Assembly: GCA_025201375.1 (NCBI GenBank) | Contig: JAIWZP010000023.1 | Location: forward strand, 372,001-436,000 | DNA length: 64,000 nucleotides | DNA from: Gongronella butleri | Taxonomy: Eukaryota; Mucoromycota; Mucoromycetes; Mucorales; Cunninghamellaceae | Reading direction: 5' to 3' | Shown: positions 1 to 11,090 of the stretch, piece by piece | Layout: the number at the start of each line of letters is the position of its first letter | Position numbering within the stretch: position 1 is the stretch's first letter | Notes under the pieces: generated by a model | Seen by the model: only the letters and a program-made list of their open reading frames with translations | What the model was told of the DNA's origin: nothing | Databases searched by the model: none | Made by a program: the position numbers and the translations under genes

Positions 1-633
1 AGACGCACATGGGGCAATGTTTGAAGCTCATGCAGGCTTACACCTGGCAATGCCTTGCTCAAGGCCGCCGTATTGCATGGCCAGGGCCTCCAAATTGTCG
101 GGTGTCACGGTTTGCAAAAAGTTGATGTATTCATCCGAGTGGAAGCGCGTCATTTGAAACGCGGTAGTGCGATCTGGTTTCTACACGATGAAAAAAAAAA
201 AAAGAAAAGCCACGTCAATTATCGCTCCACGGGCGCGATGCGCCCTATTTCGCCATTTTTACCACAATGTCCAGCTTTTTGTACAGGCCATAGTTGACCA
301 CCATGTTGTGCACCATATGCATACGCTTGGGCTTCATGTAATGGCCTATAAAAATCAAAATGAGTCGTGAACGTGGCTCAAAGAATGAAAAAGGCAGCGT
401 CTCGTCGTTTTTTCTTTTCTTTTATGCTTACCTGGCCCATAATTGAAATTGCCCACGTCGTCTAGCGATAATAAAAAAAGGCAAGGAGGCATGAGCGCGC
501 GTGTTGTTCGTCGTTGCACCTTGTGACGAAGCCCTTTGTTGTCACACCGTGGGCGTTTTCCCCCCAACTTACGGTCGTAAAAGTACGTTACGCGTCTTTT
601 GCTGCAGTTGGCGAGCGTGTATGAGTTTGACAT
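1..633 (-). CDS. RPD3: Class I histone deacetylase (RPD3/HDAC1-like), N-terminal part, truncated by window edge
   Basis: Zn-dependent lysine deacetylase acting on histone tails in nuclear co-repressor complexes. Exons on the minus strand are 573-633, 432-461, 263-345 and 42-180, all GT-AG and in phase (104 codons plus one base). The gene then runs off the left edge, so the catalytic Asp/His centre is not seen. The spliced start reads RRVTYFYDHDVGNFNYGPGH, followed by MKPKRMHMVHNMVVNYGLYK and, in exon 4, MTRFHSDEYINFLQTVTPDN. These are the conserved N-terminal blocks of class I HDACs (YFYD.DVGNY.YG.GH.MKP; FH.DEYI.FL). The usual HPMKP is HYMKP here. RPD3 is preferred over HOS2 because of the YFYD.DVGN block. 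The ATG at 631-633 is the first in frame, close to the family's usual start. The family call is secure; the exact paralogue is less so. Confidence 0.85.
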
Positions 634-1048
634 TAGTTAAAAGGCGACAGTGAGGAAAAAAAAAAGTGGGAAAAAGGAGAAAGAGAAGCAAAAGAATGAA
701 AAAAAGTGGATCTGTCCCAATTGGGAAATAGCAGCCACCGGCACACTCCGATCCTTGTTTCCAAGGGCGCCAACTCGTCCATTGGCACCCTGTTGTCCAT
801 TCTGTCCAGCCATTGGGACGCGCCATGCGCTGTTGAATCCAGCAAAAACAAGAAAACTCAAGAAAACTTCAAGAAAACTCCAAGAAAATGGAAAAAATAC
901 AGAGAGGACCCCATACAAAAACAAGCCGCGTAACATCCTGTGCTCAGATCACTTCTTTGCAACCGCGTCATCCGCTGTGTAACCGGGCAGGATGGGGACC
1001 TGTCAATGGTAGCAATCAAGTATCATGATTTTTTTAATGCTTTTTTTA
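634..1048. promoter_or_regulatory. Spacer: HDAC upstream region and 3' flank of the next gene
   Basis: 415 nt between two minus-strand genes. The half nearest the HDAC start is pyrimidine-rich on the minus strand (long T/C runs at about 650-700). No coding or RNA feature was recognised. Confidence 0.4.
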
Positions 1049-1050
1049 TT
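1045..1050 (-). terminator. AATAAA poly(A) signal overlapping the stop codon
   Basis: The minus strand reads GAG TAA TAAA, so the hexamer shares bases with the TAA stop of the SWI/SNF-like gene. Confidence 0.55.
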
Positions 1051-4000
1051 ACTCGGTTTGGAGATGGGTAAAAGAGTTCAATGAGGAAAGCAAGTCGTCC
1101 ATGAGGTTGAGGATGACGGGGTCGGCGGCCGGGTTGAGCATGGCCATGACGAGTTTATCCTGGATATTGGATGCGTACAAGAGTGCACGCGCACGGGAGG
1201 CGACGTCGCGCACATACTCTGTGTCCGAGTCGTCCAGACTGTGTGCGGTGATGGTAAAATGGTTGCGCCGTGATAGGGAAGAGGTGGAGGCGGAGGAAGA
1301 GGAAGAAGAGGAGGAAGTTGTGTGTCTGCGCGGGTCGAGAGTGGCATTGGCGGATTGCAATGCCGCCAATCGTTGTGCGCCGCCAAGGACAAGAACATAG
1401 ACGACGTCGAGGGCGCGGTGGGCGGCAATGCGCAAGTGGTTTTGGTTCATGAGGGCGAGGGTGAGGGCAATGCGAGCAATAGATGCCGGCATTTGCTTGT
1501 CATTTTCGATCCATTGCGAGCACAGACGCGAATCTGCAACGGCGACCACCGTGTACAAGCCCATCATCAATGTTTCCAGCGTGGTCAGCTGCGGCTGGTC
1601 CAAAGCCATCACGCGCCCAGACTCGAGCAAGTAAAATTGCCGCCGCAGCATCTTGACCATGGCCGCCAACATGTTGCCAAGCTGTGACGCGACCAATTGC
1701 GCTGCGTCGGCATCCGGGAACGCCGTCAGCGTCACCTGTGTGTCATCCGCCAACGTCAACACCTTTTTCGCCCCATTGGGTGCCAACTCGGTTGAAAATC
1801 GCGCCTCCAGGACGTGTGCGAGCAATTGTCGATGGAAATCACGGACAACTAGCTTGTTCCACGTATCGATGGCGACGGCGCAATAATATGTATCGTGGCC
1901 ATGCACGATAAAATCATGGGTTAGTGACACGAGCGATTGAAGCGCGCTGGCGTGCAAAAGAGGTGTTTTGCCCAGGGCCTGCGCCACATTGGCAAAGATC
2001 AGCAGCACCGACTTGCGACAGTCGAGAATGTCCACCGATCGAAACTCGATGGATGTCACCTTTTCCGTGCCATTGGCAATTGTTTCGCCGTTTTCGCCGT
2101 TTTTCATAAAGTCGTGCTCATCTTCGAGCGACACGGCAGGTTCGTAATGACGCGTGAGGTCAACCAGGTGGGTAAGCACGTCGATGCAGCGCTGGTCGTC
2201 GGCCATGGTTTGCTGGTTCTCGGGTAGATACGACAAATTGCGCAAAATGTTGAGGATGCACCAACAAAGCTCGCGTCGCGGCAACCATGTGTCCGACGAC
2301 GTGTCTTCCAGTCGCGGAATCAGCGACTTCATCTCGTCCAGTGCCGTTTCAAACAGTTGCGGGTACGACGTCTCGTCCTTGGCATTGTTGCTTGGCGACG
2401 ACGCGCATGACAGCCTTGCCTTGTCCACCGCCGCCTCCAGTGCGTCCAGCAGCGTGTCCAGCAGGTCGTCGCATTCGCGCAGGAACAGGTGCAAGGGCTT
2501 GGCCACCTTGGACAGCGTCGTCAGCGTGTTTAGCGCGTTTGTCATTTCCATGGGCAGGCCAGATTTTAGCGACATGATCAACGCGTGCATATCCACCGTC
2601 CCTTTTTTTAAAAAAGAGAGAGAAATGAGTGGAATTGAGATTAAAAACACAATAAAATACGCAATACAACCACCACAAAAGTGGAAAAGGCAAGAAAATG
2701 TGGGAAAACGGGCTTTACCTAGCTCTTCAAAGAGCATGACGGGTGGTTTGGCGTCGTACTTTTCAAAGACCTTGATGTCGATGCCTCCGTAGGTCTCGAC
2801 GAGGCGCGTCTTCGGAATGTACACGGAAGGCTTTGGCGGCGCCTCGGCCATATTGCTGGCAGGGGCGGCAGCGGCGGCTGCATTGGAAGCCAGAATGGTG
2901 GCATTGGTGTCGGACGAGGTGGTGCGATGTAATGGGGGCGTAGCGGCGGCGGCCGGGACGGATGAGGGCGACAGGGTATTGACGGGTGAGGATGCGCCGG
3001 CCATGTGGGCAACGGGTGACGACGATGCCGAGGCGAGTGGCGGCTGAGGCGGCTGGTCGATGGATTGCACGGGTTTGGACGTCAAATTGCTCGTTTCCAG
3101 CTTGGTCGGCGTCGATGGCGTGCCGGTGCCGCCACCCGACGCGTTGTCCATGGGCATGGACGACCCCATGTTGCCATACATGTTCATGGCGCTGCCCATG
3201 TTGTTGTTCATCGTGCCCATACTCATGCTATTCATGTACATGTGCGGTACCGGCGACGCCGACATGTTGGGTATCGAGTACATGGCTGGATTCATCATGG
3301 CTTGCGAAGACATCTAAAAAAAGGAAAAAGTTCAAAAAAAAAAAGAAATGAGATCCCGATTCTGCCTAGAAAAAACGCGACTCTGTAAAATCCTTACCAT
3401 GTAGGCCATCTGTGGATCGGCCATTGTGGAGGGATCTTTATAAAAATAAAAGAATCAGGGTTAAATTCGACGCGTTTTGCGATTTTATGTGAAACTCGCA
3501 ACGCTCGTCTCATTTTTTTCGCACTCTTTCATACCTTGATAATACATGGACGTCATGTCCATCTGAGAATACGGCTGCATGTGGTTGGGGGCGGGCGAAT
3601 GACTGGGTGAATACGGCCCTACGCGTCAAAAAGCGTAAAAAAATCAAACATCAAGAAAAAAGCACTCCTCCTCTTTTGCCCAATTCATCATTTTTTGTAC
3701 CCATTGGCATCATGGAGTTCATGGGCATGCTGGGATACACTTGTGGCGGCCGATACATGCCGTACATGGCTTGAAAATAGAAAAAGAAAAAAAAGATCAG
3801 AAAAAAAGATTTTTTGACGCGTTTTTTTTCGTTTTTGGTACCTTCATTGGGCATCATGGAGCGCATTGGCATGGTATAAGTGGCCTGTTGCTGGGGCTCG
3901 ATCTGTTGCGGTATGTGAGGCGGCTGTTGCTGCGGATATGTCTGGTGCATCATGTTTTGGCTCATCATTTGCTGTTGTTGAATCATCGAGGGCATTGAGG

Positions 4001-4235
4001 GCATTGTGGCGGTGGGCGAGGCAGCGGGCGGCATGGCGGGCGCGGCAACAGCAGCGGCGTTAGCAGCGGGCGACGCGGGTTCCACGGCGACCGGCGATGA
4101 CGCGGCCACACTGGCGCCCAAAGTCTTGCCGGCCGACAATGCCTCGTACTGCTGCTGTTCCTGTTGCTGCCGCTGTATCATGGCCAACATGGGATTCAGC
4201 GGCTTTCCGTAAGGTTCCATGGAAGGGCGAGTCAT
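1049..4235 (-). CDS. Gln/Met-rich SWI/SNF- or RSC-type chromatin remodeler subunit (candidate)
   Basis: Six coding exons: 3842-4235, 3701-3769, 3535-3618, 3398-3435, 2719-3313 and 1049-2601 (910 codons with Met start, TAA stop). Residues 1-310 are low complexity, rich in Gln, Met, Asn, Pro and Ala (QQQQMMSQNMMHQ, many NM/MG repeats), like activation or prion-like tails. Around residues 370-410 lies LVETYGGIDIKVFEKYDAKP followed by DMHALIMSLKSGL. The second block resembles the ARM-like C-terminal region of fungal SWI1/ARID1-type and RSC9-type subunits. The rest is helical with Leu repeats. No ARID DNA-binding domain is visible, so which complex it belongs to is open. A splice acceptor directly before the ATG (TTTTATAG) and a donor at about 4365 (CTTG/GTGAGT) indicate a 5' UTR intron. 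The two three-base repeats of Met/Asn codons make the N-terminus prone to length change. Family assignment is from memory and is moderate. Confidence 0.5.
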
Positions 4236-5253
4236 GCTATAAAAGTGAAAAAAATGAAAGAAAAAAAGACAAGGAAACGATGAACACCCACAGCCTTTGC
4301 TCGCGCGCTGCCTCTCCTCTCTTCTGCAAGCACGCACAGAAATAAAAAAAAAGCACACTCACCAAGCAAAACGAGTCCTGCAAAGGACAATGTCAACGCG
4401 TTAAAAGAAAAAGGTGGGTAAACAAACAAAAAAAGGGGGAGGAGAAGAGAATGGGAAAAAAGAAAGTGACGCCACACGCCGCTTTCTTAAATAGCAAAGG
4501 CCCTCTTTTTTTTATGCTTTTTTTCATTTTTTTCGCGTTTTACAAGGCAATGGACTAAAGGCGCATTTATCGTAATGTACATCCTTTATTGCCTTGGTCA
4601 TTTGCTTCATTTTCCGGCGGCTCGTGCACGCTGAATTGGCACAGCTTCCTCGTTGCCGACGTAAACACCCCTTTTCCCCCTTTTTTTGCTTTTTTCACGA
4701 AGCGCCGCGGGAAATCGACTCATGCACTGAAGACAGAGGATTGGACGTGCCTTTACTGCTCCAATTGGGCGGATCCATAGGCTTTCAACCCATTTTTTCA
4801 GTGCACCAGGGACCAAAAGCAGTGTTTGCGCAGAGATCATTGTTTTTGTCGTTTTCCTCTGGCATTTTGTGCACATCTGTCATGCCTTTTGCACGCTGTG
4901 CTTCATCCGAGGACGCAAAAAAATCAATTGGGACATCAGCCGGCAAAATGGTCCGTGGGGTCATGTCATTCATCTCGAAATGCCACGCAAATGGCATTTT
5001 TTGACGCGGTTGATCTGACCAAGACGCGCTCAGCGAGCTTATTTCGATCGTGTGTCATTGCGCAAAGCCCATCTCGGGGGCGGACTGGGCGTCGGTGTTT
5101 GAGTCGGGTGTCGGCATTGTGCCCGAGATTTCAAACGATCGCGCTCAGCTGATGTTTACGATGGGCAGCCACCCCCCTTTTCTTTGCCATACTCTTCTCT
5201 TTTCTTTTCTTTTCTTGTCGTTGCTTCCCCTTTCTCACTGGTAGCGCCTTGTT
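4236..5253. other. Intergenic region with a possible small minus-strand gene
   Basis: Holds the 5' UTR exon and promoter of the SWI/SNF-like gene (about 4366-4500) and the promoter of the acyltransferase (5160-5253, strongly CT-rich on the plus strand). Between them, 4580-5130 shows coding-like minus-strand stretches in overlapping frames, with an AATAAA on the minus strand at about 4581-4586. The longest is a 70-codon ORF (4785-4997) starting MPFAWHFEMNDM. No known family was recognised and no clean gene model could be built. Confidence 0.35.
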
Positions 5254-6871
5254 ATGCCGTCGAGTATTGTCAATTTTGTTTGCGTCAATTTTGGCCTGTT
5301 TTACCAGTCGGTGTGCGTTGTCTTTGGGCAAACCTTGGGCCTGCCGTTGTATTTCTTTGCCGAGCCCGTCTTTCGACAATATATTGCCATGACCCAGCGT
5401 GTCTGGTCTCAGTGCCTTATGGCAGTCGTCCAATTCTTTGCACCGTCGACGTTTGTCCTCACCCTGGACCCCACCGTCACGGACGACCCTGCCGTTGTCG
5501 AGCCCAAGGACAGCGGGTTCCAGCTGCACATGCCCGATCGCATGATTGTCATTGGCAATCACCAGGTACGGATCCCATTGAGCCGTGTTTTTTTTTAAAT
5601 TCTTTTTTACTTTTTTTTTCTAATTTTTGCGTGTATGCACGTTTGTTTGTGTGGGGAAAATGGGGTGAGGGATGGGGTGAAAGGGTGGACTCATGGAGAG
5701 GAATTGAGGTGTCATGGATCTCACTTTTTAGCTCATGTGATCGCACTGTTTAGATCTACGCGGACTGGGTGTACATTTGGGCACTTGCCTTTTTGGCACG
5801 AGCACATGGCAGCATCAAGATCGTGGTCAAGAGCAGCCTAAAATACCTGCCCTGGTACGGCTGGTAAGTTATTTTCACCATTTTTGGCCCATTGGATCAC
5901 GCCAACCTTGAGTTTTTTCTTTTTTTTTAAAACAGGGGCATGCAATACTTTGACTTTATTTTTCTAAAGAGGCGGCTCGCCGACGATCAATTGCACTTGA
6001 AGGAGAATCTGACGAGGTCCAAAAAGAATGGCCGGCCATTGTGGCTCGTCCTATTCCCAGAAGGCACAGGTAAGAAAAGAAAAGAAAAAAAAAACACGCA
6101 TTTTGCGCACTTTAGCACGTGTTTCGCGGTATCCTTGTACGCGCATGACGCGTCTTGCTGACCCGCTTGTCCCTCTTTGTTAGTGGTTTCGGACAATACG
6201 CGCCAGCGGTCCAAGGCGTACGCGGAAAAGATGAATTTGGTAAGAAATGGGTGCGAATTGCTGACAAAGCAGGCCACTAACATGAGCGGCATACGTGCAT
6301 GGCTTCCACAGCCCCCATGGCATGCGGGGTGGCGCAGGCAACAGGGTCATTGAAGCAAGCCTTTGGCTCACCTTCTCCATTTTCTCCATTTTTTGATTTT
6401 TTTTTTCGAAAGGAGGATCTGACGTATACATTGTTGCCTCGGTCGACGGGGCTGCGGTTGGCGATGGAGACGCTGGACACGAGCGTCGAATGGGTGTATG
6501 ACCTGACAATCTGCTACCCCGACATCAAAAAGGGGGACAATCCCGAGTCAATCTACACGTTGCCGGGTGTGTTCTTTTTCAATCAATACCCGCGCAAGAT
6601 CCACATGTATGTGCGGCGCTTCCGCATCAAGGATCTCCCTGTGCACGACGAGGCGCGATTCAGCAATTGGCTGCATGAGCGCTGGGTTGAAAAGGACATG
6701 ATCATGGCCGCTTTTTACCGCGATGGCCACTTCCCCAAGGCATGTGGCACGCCCATCAGCACACCTATCAAGCTCGACAACCCACTTTGGCAATTGATCC
6801 AGCCAACGTTGTTCGTGGTGCCTTATCTTATTGCACTGATAGGCATTTGCACACTTTATCTTGTGAAATGA
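5254..6871 (+). CDS. Lysophospholipid acyltransferase (AGPAT5/LCLAT1/CST26-like)
   Basis: Membrane-bound 1-acyl-glycerophosphate/lysophosphatidylinositol-type acyltransferase of ER or lipid-droplet membranes, moving an acyl group from acyl-CoA to a lysophospholipid. Exons are 5254-5565, 5754-5863, 5936-6069, 6184-6239 and 6413-6871 (356 aa). Motif I, H-x4-D, is NHQIYAD (H103, D108) and is split by intron 1 after NHQ. Motif II is the LPWYGWGMQYFDFIFLKR block. Motif III is LFPEGT at 180-185. A hydrophobic N-terminal segment lies at about residues 8-35, and a C-terminal membrane segment (VPYLIALIGICTLYL) ends the protein. This two-TM layout is typical of the AGPAT5/LCLAT1/CST26 branch. The ATG follows a CT-rich leader and precedes the first membrane segment. 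Acyl specificity (PA, PI or cardiolipin remodelling) cannot be read from the sequence. Confidence 0.88.
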
Positions 6872-7298
6872 AGCTTTTTTTTTTTTGTTTGTTACCCATT
6901 TTGGTCAATTTGATATGCTCTTCGCTTGTTTTTTTTTTTTTTTTTGTTTGCTATCAATGGCCATCTCTATCAAAAAAAAAGAGGCGGGCCATTGCTCTTC
7001 GCTTGACGCATTGCGTGATGGGGCGATGAATGGATGAATCAGATGGCAGCGGGGCCCTGAGAGTATCTTTGACCAATCAGAGGCAAGCTCCGACGATCCC
7101 GTCAGAATTGCGCCATAAATGTCGGCAGTGAATGGGTCGGGGACTCCCCACAATTGGCAGTGAGTGCCTTTTTATTTTCATCGCCCTCTTTTTTTTTTTT
7201 TTTTTGTTCCTCTTATTCTTCTCTTGTTCCTCGCTTCACTTTTTTTTTTATCTTTTTCCCTTTTTCTCCCCACTCTTTTATTCTTCTATTTTTATTTG
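6872..7298. promoter_or_regulatory. Spacer and MET1 promoter/leader
   Basis: 427 nt between tandem plus-strand genes. The last 110 nt (7178-7290) are almost pure pyrimidine on the sense strand, directly before the MET1 ATG. T runs at 6873-6888 and 6928-6945 may belong to the acyltransferase 3' end. Confidence 0.4.
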
Positions 7299-9010
7299 AT
7301 GGCTGGGCAAATTGCTACTCCTCAAGGTGGAGCGTCGCTTATGGTGGCGTTCCAGTGCCAGGCCAAGACCATGGTTGTCGTTGGGACGAACGCGGTGGCG
7401 GCGCACCGGATCTTTGGTCTTTTGGAAGCGGACGCACGCGTTGTTGTTGTTGGTGAGCGCAGTAACATGGTTTCCGAGCTTGAACACCGAATTGCTAGCG
7501 GCGAGGTTGTTTATGCGGGTGCGTCGTGGCACGCGTTCCTGGAGGCGTCGCAGGACGAGCAAGTGCACATGGCGTTTGTGTGCCAGGCGGTGGCGGACGC
7601 GTCCGTCGAGGCAATGGCGCAAGATTGTCGTGATTTGCGCATTTCGGTGAATGTCACGGACCGCAACGACCTTTGCGACTTTTTCATGACGAGCACGTAC
7701 CGCGACCAATCGCTCCAAATTGCCGTGTCCACCAATGGCCAGGCATCCAAGCTGTCCAACCGTATCCGCCGCCATATTATTAGCGGGTTGCCCGCCAAAC
7801 TTGGTGATGCCGTGCATCGTGTGGGCCAATTGCGTCACAAGATCAGGCAGACGGACCCGGGCGACATGGCCAAGAACAGGCGCATGGCGTGGCTCGCGCA
7901 GATTTGTGAATATTGGAGCATGGACCGCCTCGCACGCCTGGGCGACAAGGAGATGGAGGACCTGCTCGAGTCATACACACACAAGGACGAGGGCTACTCA
8001 TCCACCATGGACGACGACGACGCCATTGCCACCCTGAAATCTTCATCCAATGGCAACCAGCAGCCATTGCAGGGCTCCATCACCCTCGTTGGCTCGGGCA
8101 CAGGCGACCCAAAGCTCTTGACCATCGCTGCACACGAAGCCATCAAAAACGCCGATCTCGTGCTCTCTGACAAGATTGTCCCCGCCGAGGTCGTGGCTCT
8201 CGTCGAATGCGAACTCAAGATTGCGCGCAAGTTCCCAGGCAATGCCGACGCCGCACAGCAAGAATTCAACGAATTGGCCCTCGTCGCACTCAAGGAGGGC
8301 AAGAATGTCGTACGTCTCAAGCAGGGTGGTAAGTTGGCGATTTGGAAACAGAAGAAAAAAAAAAAAGGCTTAATTCGGACGAAAAAGGAAAAAAGAGGGA
8401 TCAATTGGGATGAAAAAGAGGAAAATCTCACCATTTCGACTTTTTTCCAGATCCTTTCCTGTTTGGCCGTGGTGGTGAAGAGGTGCTGTTTTTCCGCAAG
8501 CATGGTTTTGATGCCAAGGTGCTTCCTGGAATCTCGTCGGCGATTGCGGCGCCATTGCTCGCGGGTATTCCTCTGACACACCGGTCGGTCACGTCTCAAT
8601 TCCTCGTGACGACCGGCACTGGTCAAAAGAACTCGCCCGTGCCCTTGCCCACATATGAGCCGTCGCGTACGGACGTGTTCCTCATGGCGATCCATCGATT
8701 GGATGCCCTTGTCGCAGATTTGATTGCCAAGCAGCAATACCCGGCCAATGTCCCCTGTGCCATTGTCGAACGCGCCTCGTGCGACGACCAGCGCGTCGTC
8801 TATGGCCCGCTCGAAAACATTTCAAAGGTCCTCGAGAGCGTCGGCGGCAGCCGCCCACCCGGGCTCCTCATCGTCGGCCACGCCATCGACGTTCTCAAAC
8901 AAGAAGACATGCCCGCCGAGGGCGTCACAAAGCACTTTTTGCAGCAATCACACAAGGATACACCAACCGCTAGCTTGTTGCAATTGCATGATCCAGAGGG
9001 CGTCTATTGA
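7299..9010 (+). CDS. MET1: Uroporphyrinogen-III C-methyltransferase with Met8-like N-terminus (siroheme synthesis)
   Basis: SAM-dependent double methylation of uroporphyrinogen III to precorrin-2, the first committed step to siroheme, the cofactor of sulfite and nitrite reductases. Two exons, 7299-8328 and 8451-9010 (529 aa). Residues 12-230 look like a Met8/CysG N-terminal Rossmann unit, but the glycine-rich loop is VGTNAVAAHR rather than GxGxxA, so the dehydrogenase is probably inactive. From about 258 comes the tetrapyrrole methyltransferase fold: LVGSGTGDPKLLTIAAHEAI, then GDPFLFGRGGEE across the intron, then PGISSAIAAPLLAGIPLTHR. These are the three signature blocks of SUMT enzymes. The fused layout matches yeast Met1p. 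The ATG after the CT-rich leader gives the proper N-terminus; in-frame codons upstream encode only a poly-Phe/Leu leader translation. Confidence 0.93.
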
Positions 9011-9229
9011 GCCATTCAGCCCAAATTCCATTTGTATATGTAGTATTTTTTTCTTTTATCTTTTGCCCCATTCATTCTGTACATCAAACCTTGATCATTC
9101 CCAGTTCATACCTCCTCTTTTTTTTTATTCAAAGAAATACATCTTATTTTATTTTTATCAAAAGACACTCATTTTTTTCGTGTTTGCATACGGAGCGACA
9201 GGGATATCTGATTTTTATAATCGTCAAAG

Positions 9230-9900
9230 AGCAGGATTCGCGAGTTTGAATTTTTGTGAGAGAATATCTTGGGTCGACGTTGACATCCTTTGTTGTTCAA
9301 ATGAGCTGACTCTTGCAGCATGGCAGTCAATGGATGGCGCGCCCTCATGATTTTCAAAATTCGCGAGCACTCCAAGAGAGTAAAAGGCAAACATTCGACC
9401 TTTTATCGCCTCGGCATTCATTCATATCGTAAATCGCACAACATGCACGGATAAACACGAGATAAAAATCGACAATACACTGACTGGTTTTGGCGAAAAA
9501 TACAAAAATATTTAAAAAAAGTAACAATTCGCAACTGGTTGACGTTTTAAAGTCAAGTTTTCTTGTCAGCTTTCTGCGTGAATTCCTTGCATTTTGTGTC
9601 CAATGATCAACTGTTATCATTTGGATCCGCTTGGACAAGTTTCCTTCAAGCGTTTTATATGTATTTGCGTTTTAAAGAGCAAGCGTGCTTATATCTCCCC
9701 CAAGTTTGGCTCACCAAGCGCCGAAATACAAACTGACGTGAAAAGACGAGCTCGAAATCAGAGGGGGGCGCGATTTGGGGCTGTCACGAGCCACTGGGGA
9801 CATGCCACGCGCAATCCAAAATTTGGCCATGGCGAGCCCCCAAACAAAAAGAGTTGAAATCAATTCCTCGGAATTCCATCAAACTGGCACCCAAGAAGGA
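9230..9900 (+). repeat. Dispersed repeat family B, diverged copy 1
   Basis: Shares ordered blocks with the 36.9 kb and 48.3 kb copies: GGGTCGA followed by CATCCTTTG..GTTCAAATGAG, then TTTTCAAAA, then TGACTGGTTTTGGCG, then AAGTTTGGCTCA. Similarity is patchy, so the ends are approximate. Confidence 0.55.
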
Positions 9901-10099
9901 GGGCATGGCTAAACCGGCAAAAATGGCAGAAAAGTGATCACTTCATCTGCTGGGTCACGAGCAATGGCCAATTTTCGATTTTATTTCAACCGCGAATTGC
10001 ATGAGAAAACCGTAATCATGTTGACGCACCGACGCGTCCACTATCAAGTGATACGCCGGGTGCATGGATTTGATTAGGACAGGCGCGTGTAATTCGACG

Positions 10100-10470
10100 C
10101 CTGACGCGGTTTATCACGCGTCGAAAAATGCTATGAGATTTGAAACGGCGTCAAAAATGCCAAAAGTGACTCTTTTCAAAGATCACCCGTGTCCACATAC
10201 GCTTCAAGTCGTGCCCTTTCTGATGATGTGACTTTCATGGCGCTCAGCCAATTCTTGTAAAGTTTGCCTTGCGGTGAAAAAATGCAACTTTTTGCGTTTT
10301 ACGCGGTAACCGGTCACTGGATCTCTTATTTTAACTGCCTTTTTGCTGGTGAATCTGTCTTGTTTACAATGTGTATGAACGGTACGTCGTTCTGAGGACC
10401 TAAATTCTATTGTTTCCAAATCCTCGACTGCACCCCTTGGAAAATTTGTGATTTTCAAATGTGGTGATTA
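10100..10470 (-). repeat. Dispersed repeat family B, inverted copy
   Basis: On the minus strand, from 10458, the sequence AATTTTCCAAGGGGTGCAGT then CGAGGATTTGG matches the 48,360 region (AATTTTTCAAGGGGTGTGCA) closely, and continues with GTCCTCAGAAC and an ACC..CAA/AAA block aligned to the 37.1 kb copy. Confidence 0.55.
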
Positions 10471-11090
10471 CGCGCCATCAAGGATAGTAGTGCCCCAGTG
10501 AAAGACTTAAACAGGGCTTTGAGCCTACTCTTTTTCAAAAATCGATGAAAAACTGGAGATTGATTTGGCCATTCTCGGCATTTTCAACATTTTCTTGTAT
10601 TTTTTACAAATTCAACTGTTACTTACCAAATTTTTACCCGTTGGCGATCGAACTTGTCCCAGTGGAAAACAAACCGCGGACACAGAAACCCGGCGAAGAT
10701 AAAATTATATGGCGATCGGTTAGACCATCATCATGAACGCATGAGGGATGCGTCAGTGCAATTTTGACCGTGTATGTGTCATGCAGGTGCGTGTTAATGC
10801 TCTTTTTCTTTTAAATCATTGGTTGCCACACACATAATAATATTTTCTCCAGCTTGCAGGAGAACGTGTTTTTCGCTTCCAATACTTTGTTTAAACCTAT
10901 TTTTTTGTTGTTAAAACCACAGATTTGTTTAGTGATGTGTGCAAATTGAGGGATGAAAGGTGGGGCCGTGGGCGAGTGACGATGGACTGTACAAGAGCGC
11001 AGAAACAGTGGGTAAAAAAAGAGGTTAATGGGTGGAAACTACATGGAAAAGCACAGGATGGGGCGTGAGGATCTAATGCATGGGTTGATT

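Larger units (their letters stand above)
9011..11090. other. 2 kb convergent spacer with decayed repeats
   Basis: Lies between the 3' ends of MET1 (+) and eIF4G (-). After about 170 nt of AT-rich 3' flank it is filled by diverged copies of repeat family B, one per orientation. The only protein-like ORF (minus, 10204-10458) lies inside a repeat copy. No gene was recognised. Confidence 0.6.

Noticed and set aside
1101..3388. Several plus-strand ORFs opposite the SWI/SNF-like gene, rich in Arg, Cys or Trp
   Set aside because: They mirror the GC-rich coding exons of the minus strand, have implausible composition and no splice or start context.
10204..10458. 84-aa minus-strand ORF considered as a small gene
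   Set aside because: It lies entirely within an inverted copy of repeat B; the other copies of the repeat do not keep the frame.
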